From Winogradskyella undariae (GTDB taxonomy: Bacteria > Bacteroidota > Bacteroidia > Flavobacteriales > Flavobacteriaceae), in assembly GCF_013285155.1 (NCBI RefSeq), contig NZ_JABTEL010000004.1:124001-188000 (forward strand): 64,000 bases of DNA. Direction: 5' to 3'. Of this stretch, positions 63,608 through 64,000 are shown piece by piece. The first letter of the stretch is position 1; each line of letters starts with the position of its first letter. Both the position numbers and the translations under genes were made by a program. The notes beneath the pieces are model-generated. The model saw only the letters and a list, made by a program, of their open reading frames with translations. It ran no database searches and was not told the origin of the DNA.

Positions 63608-64000
63608 TTATTTCCATTCTGGAACATAATCGTGATTTCTTGGTGGACTTTCTTTATTTAGAATATAACTTTTAACCTCCTTTATAATATCATTATGATA
63701 AATATAAACAGCTAACAATTCTCCTTCTTTCGAATAAAATTTCACTTCGCCATTTAACCTACCGTTTTTAAAAATCATTCTCTTGTCTACATTTCCATTA
63801 TCGAAAAATAAATAACTATATCCTTCTAAAAAACCATCTTTGTAGTTGAGTATTTTTTTTACTTTTTTTGAGGAATTATAAAAAACCCAACTTCCTGTTT
63901 TATTCCCTTTTTCATCTTCATTTCCAACAATTGCCTCATCACCATTTTTATTAACGATTAAATCATTTTCTTGTGCAGTACAAGAAAAAAATATTAATAA
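63608..64000 (-). CDS. MORN-repeat (YwqK-like) exported protein, 5' end beyond window
   Basis: An open minus-strand frame enters from the window edge and ends at TAA 63608, giving the last 130 residues. The visible N-terminal part is a lipoprotein signal end (LLIFFSCTAQEND, with Cys as lipid site). MORN_2-type repeats follow: KTGSWVFYNSSKKV, YKDGFLEGYSYLFFDNGNVD and FKNGRLNGEVKFYSKEGEL. Such repeats occur in YwqK-family proteins, often called antitoxins, but many Bacteroidota copies are of unknown function. Probably complete apart from the first few residues. Confidence 0.75.
   Translation of the reverse strand, partial: LLIFFSCTAQENDLIVNKNGDEAIVGNEDEKGNKTGSWVFYNSSKKVKKILNYKDGFLEGYSYLFFDNGNVDKRMIFKNGRLNGEVKFYSKEGELLAVYIYHNDIIKEVKSYILNKESPPRNHDYVPEWK

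Overview
The window looks like chromosomal DNA from a marine-type member of the Flavobacteriaceae (phylum Bacteroidota). The evidence is: AT-rich sequence (roughly one third G+C by eye); promoter boxes of the Bacteroidota form TAnnTTTG, with TTTG about 19 bases upstream in the clearest case; a secreted metallopeptidase ending in a type IX secretion (T9SS) sorting domain; OmpA proteins with thrombospondin-type repeats; and orthologues typical of the family (HopJ-family protein, GreA/B-like protein, spondin-domain lipoprotein, AddAB-like nuclease pair). No rRNA, CRISPR array or replication origin is visible. One tRNA gene, tRNA-Ala(GGC), is present.

Layout. 1-1.6 kb: the start of an unknown minus-strand gene, then almost 1 kb of intergenic DNA with two small minus-strand units that each end in a hairpin terminator, and a palindromic repeat. 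1.6-9.5 kb: WYL regulator, orphan ABC ATPase, prolyl oligopeptidase, asd, mscL, alr and tdk. 9.6-21.4 kb: a mostly plus-strand block with DoxX-like protein, rsmI, HopJ-like protein, a disulfide-oxidoreductase-like flavoprotein, a uracil-DNA-glycosylase-like protein, AhpD-like and OsmC proteins, recJ, OmpA-like protein and an MFS carrier, with lpxH and queD on the minus strand and a 2OG-Fe(II) oxygenase. 21.4-26.1 kb: an acetyltransferase-MATE operon with two tiny membrane-protein genes, the tRNA gene and a large hybrid histidine kinase. 26.1-36.4 kb: alpha/beta hydrolase, AddB-like nuclease, OmpA/TSP3 porin, kbl, AddA-like helicase-nuclease and superoxide dismutase. 36.5-46.4 kb: GreA/B-like protein, mtgA, the T9SS metallopeptidase, and the fatty-acid/ribosome block accC-accB-fabH-rpmF-yceD-pdxA facing ribE. 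46.8-52.4 kb: EcsC protein and a hexuronate catabolism locus. 52.7-56.4 kb: spondin lipoprotein and a two-component system. 56.8-62 kb: a tightly overlapping operon resembling part of a type II secretion/type IV pilus machine. 62-64 kb: a DDE transposase, a gene fragment and a truncated MORN-repeat lipoprotein gene.

Genes that work together. Hexuronates: a LacI-type repressor is divergent from SDR oxidoreductase, uxuA and uxaC (glucuronate/galacturonate to 2-keto-3-deoxygluconate). Two palindromic operators 32 bp apart sit on the divergent promoters. Fatty acid initiation: accB and accC supply malonyl-CoA, which fabH uses. DNA repair: AddB-like and AddA-like halves are separated by ompA and kbl, and recJ is nearby. 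The pilus/secretion-like operon encodes the inner-membrane platform protein, two prepilin-like proteins, a single-span beta-rich protein, a GspC/PilP-like protein and a fibronectin-like lipoprotein. No secretin, ATPase or prepilin peptidase gene is seen in the window.

The most unusual items are this reduced pilus-like operon next to a transposase, an in-frame palindromic-repeat insertion in recJ, the small minus-strand RNA/peptide units at 0.8-1.4 kb, and the paired operators of the uronate locus. All calls come from reading the sequence, without database searches; residue positions given as 'about' were estimated from base positions.
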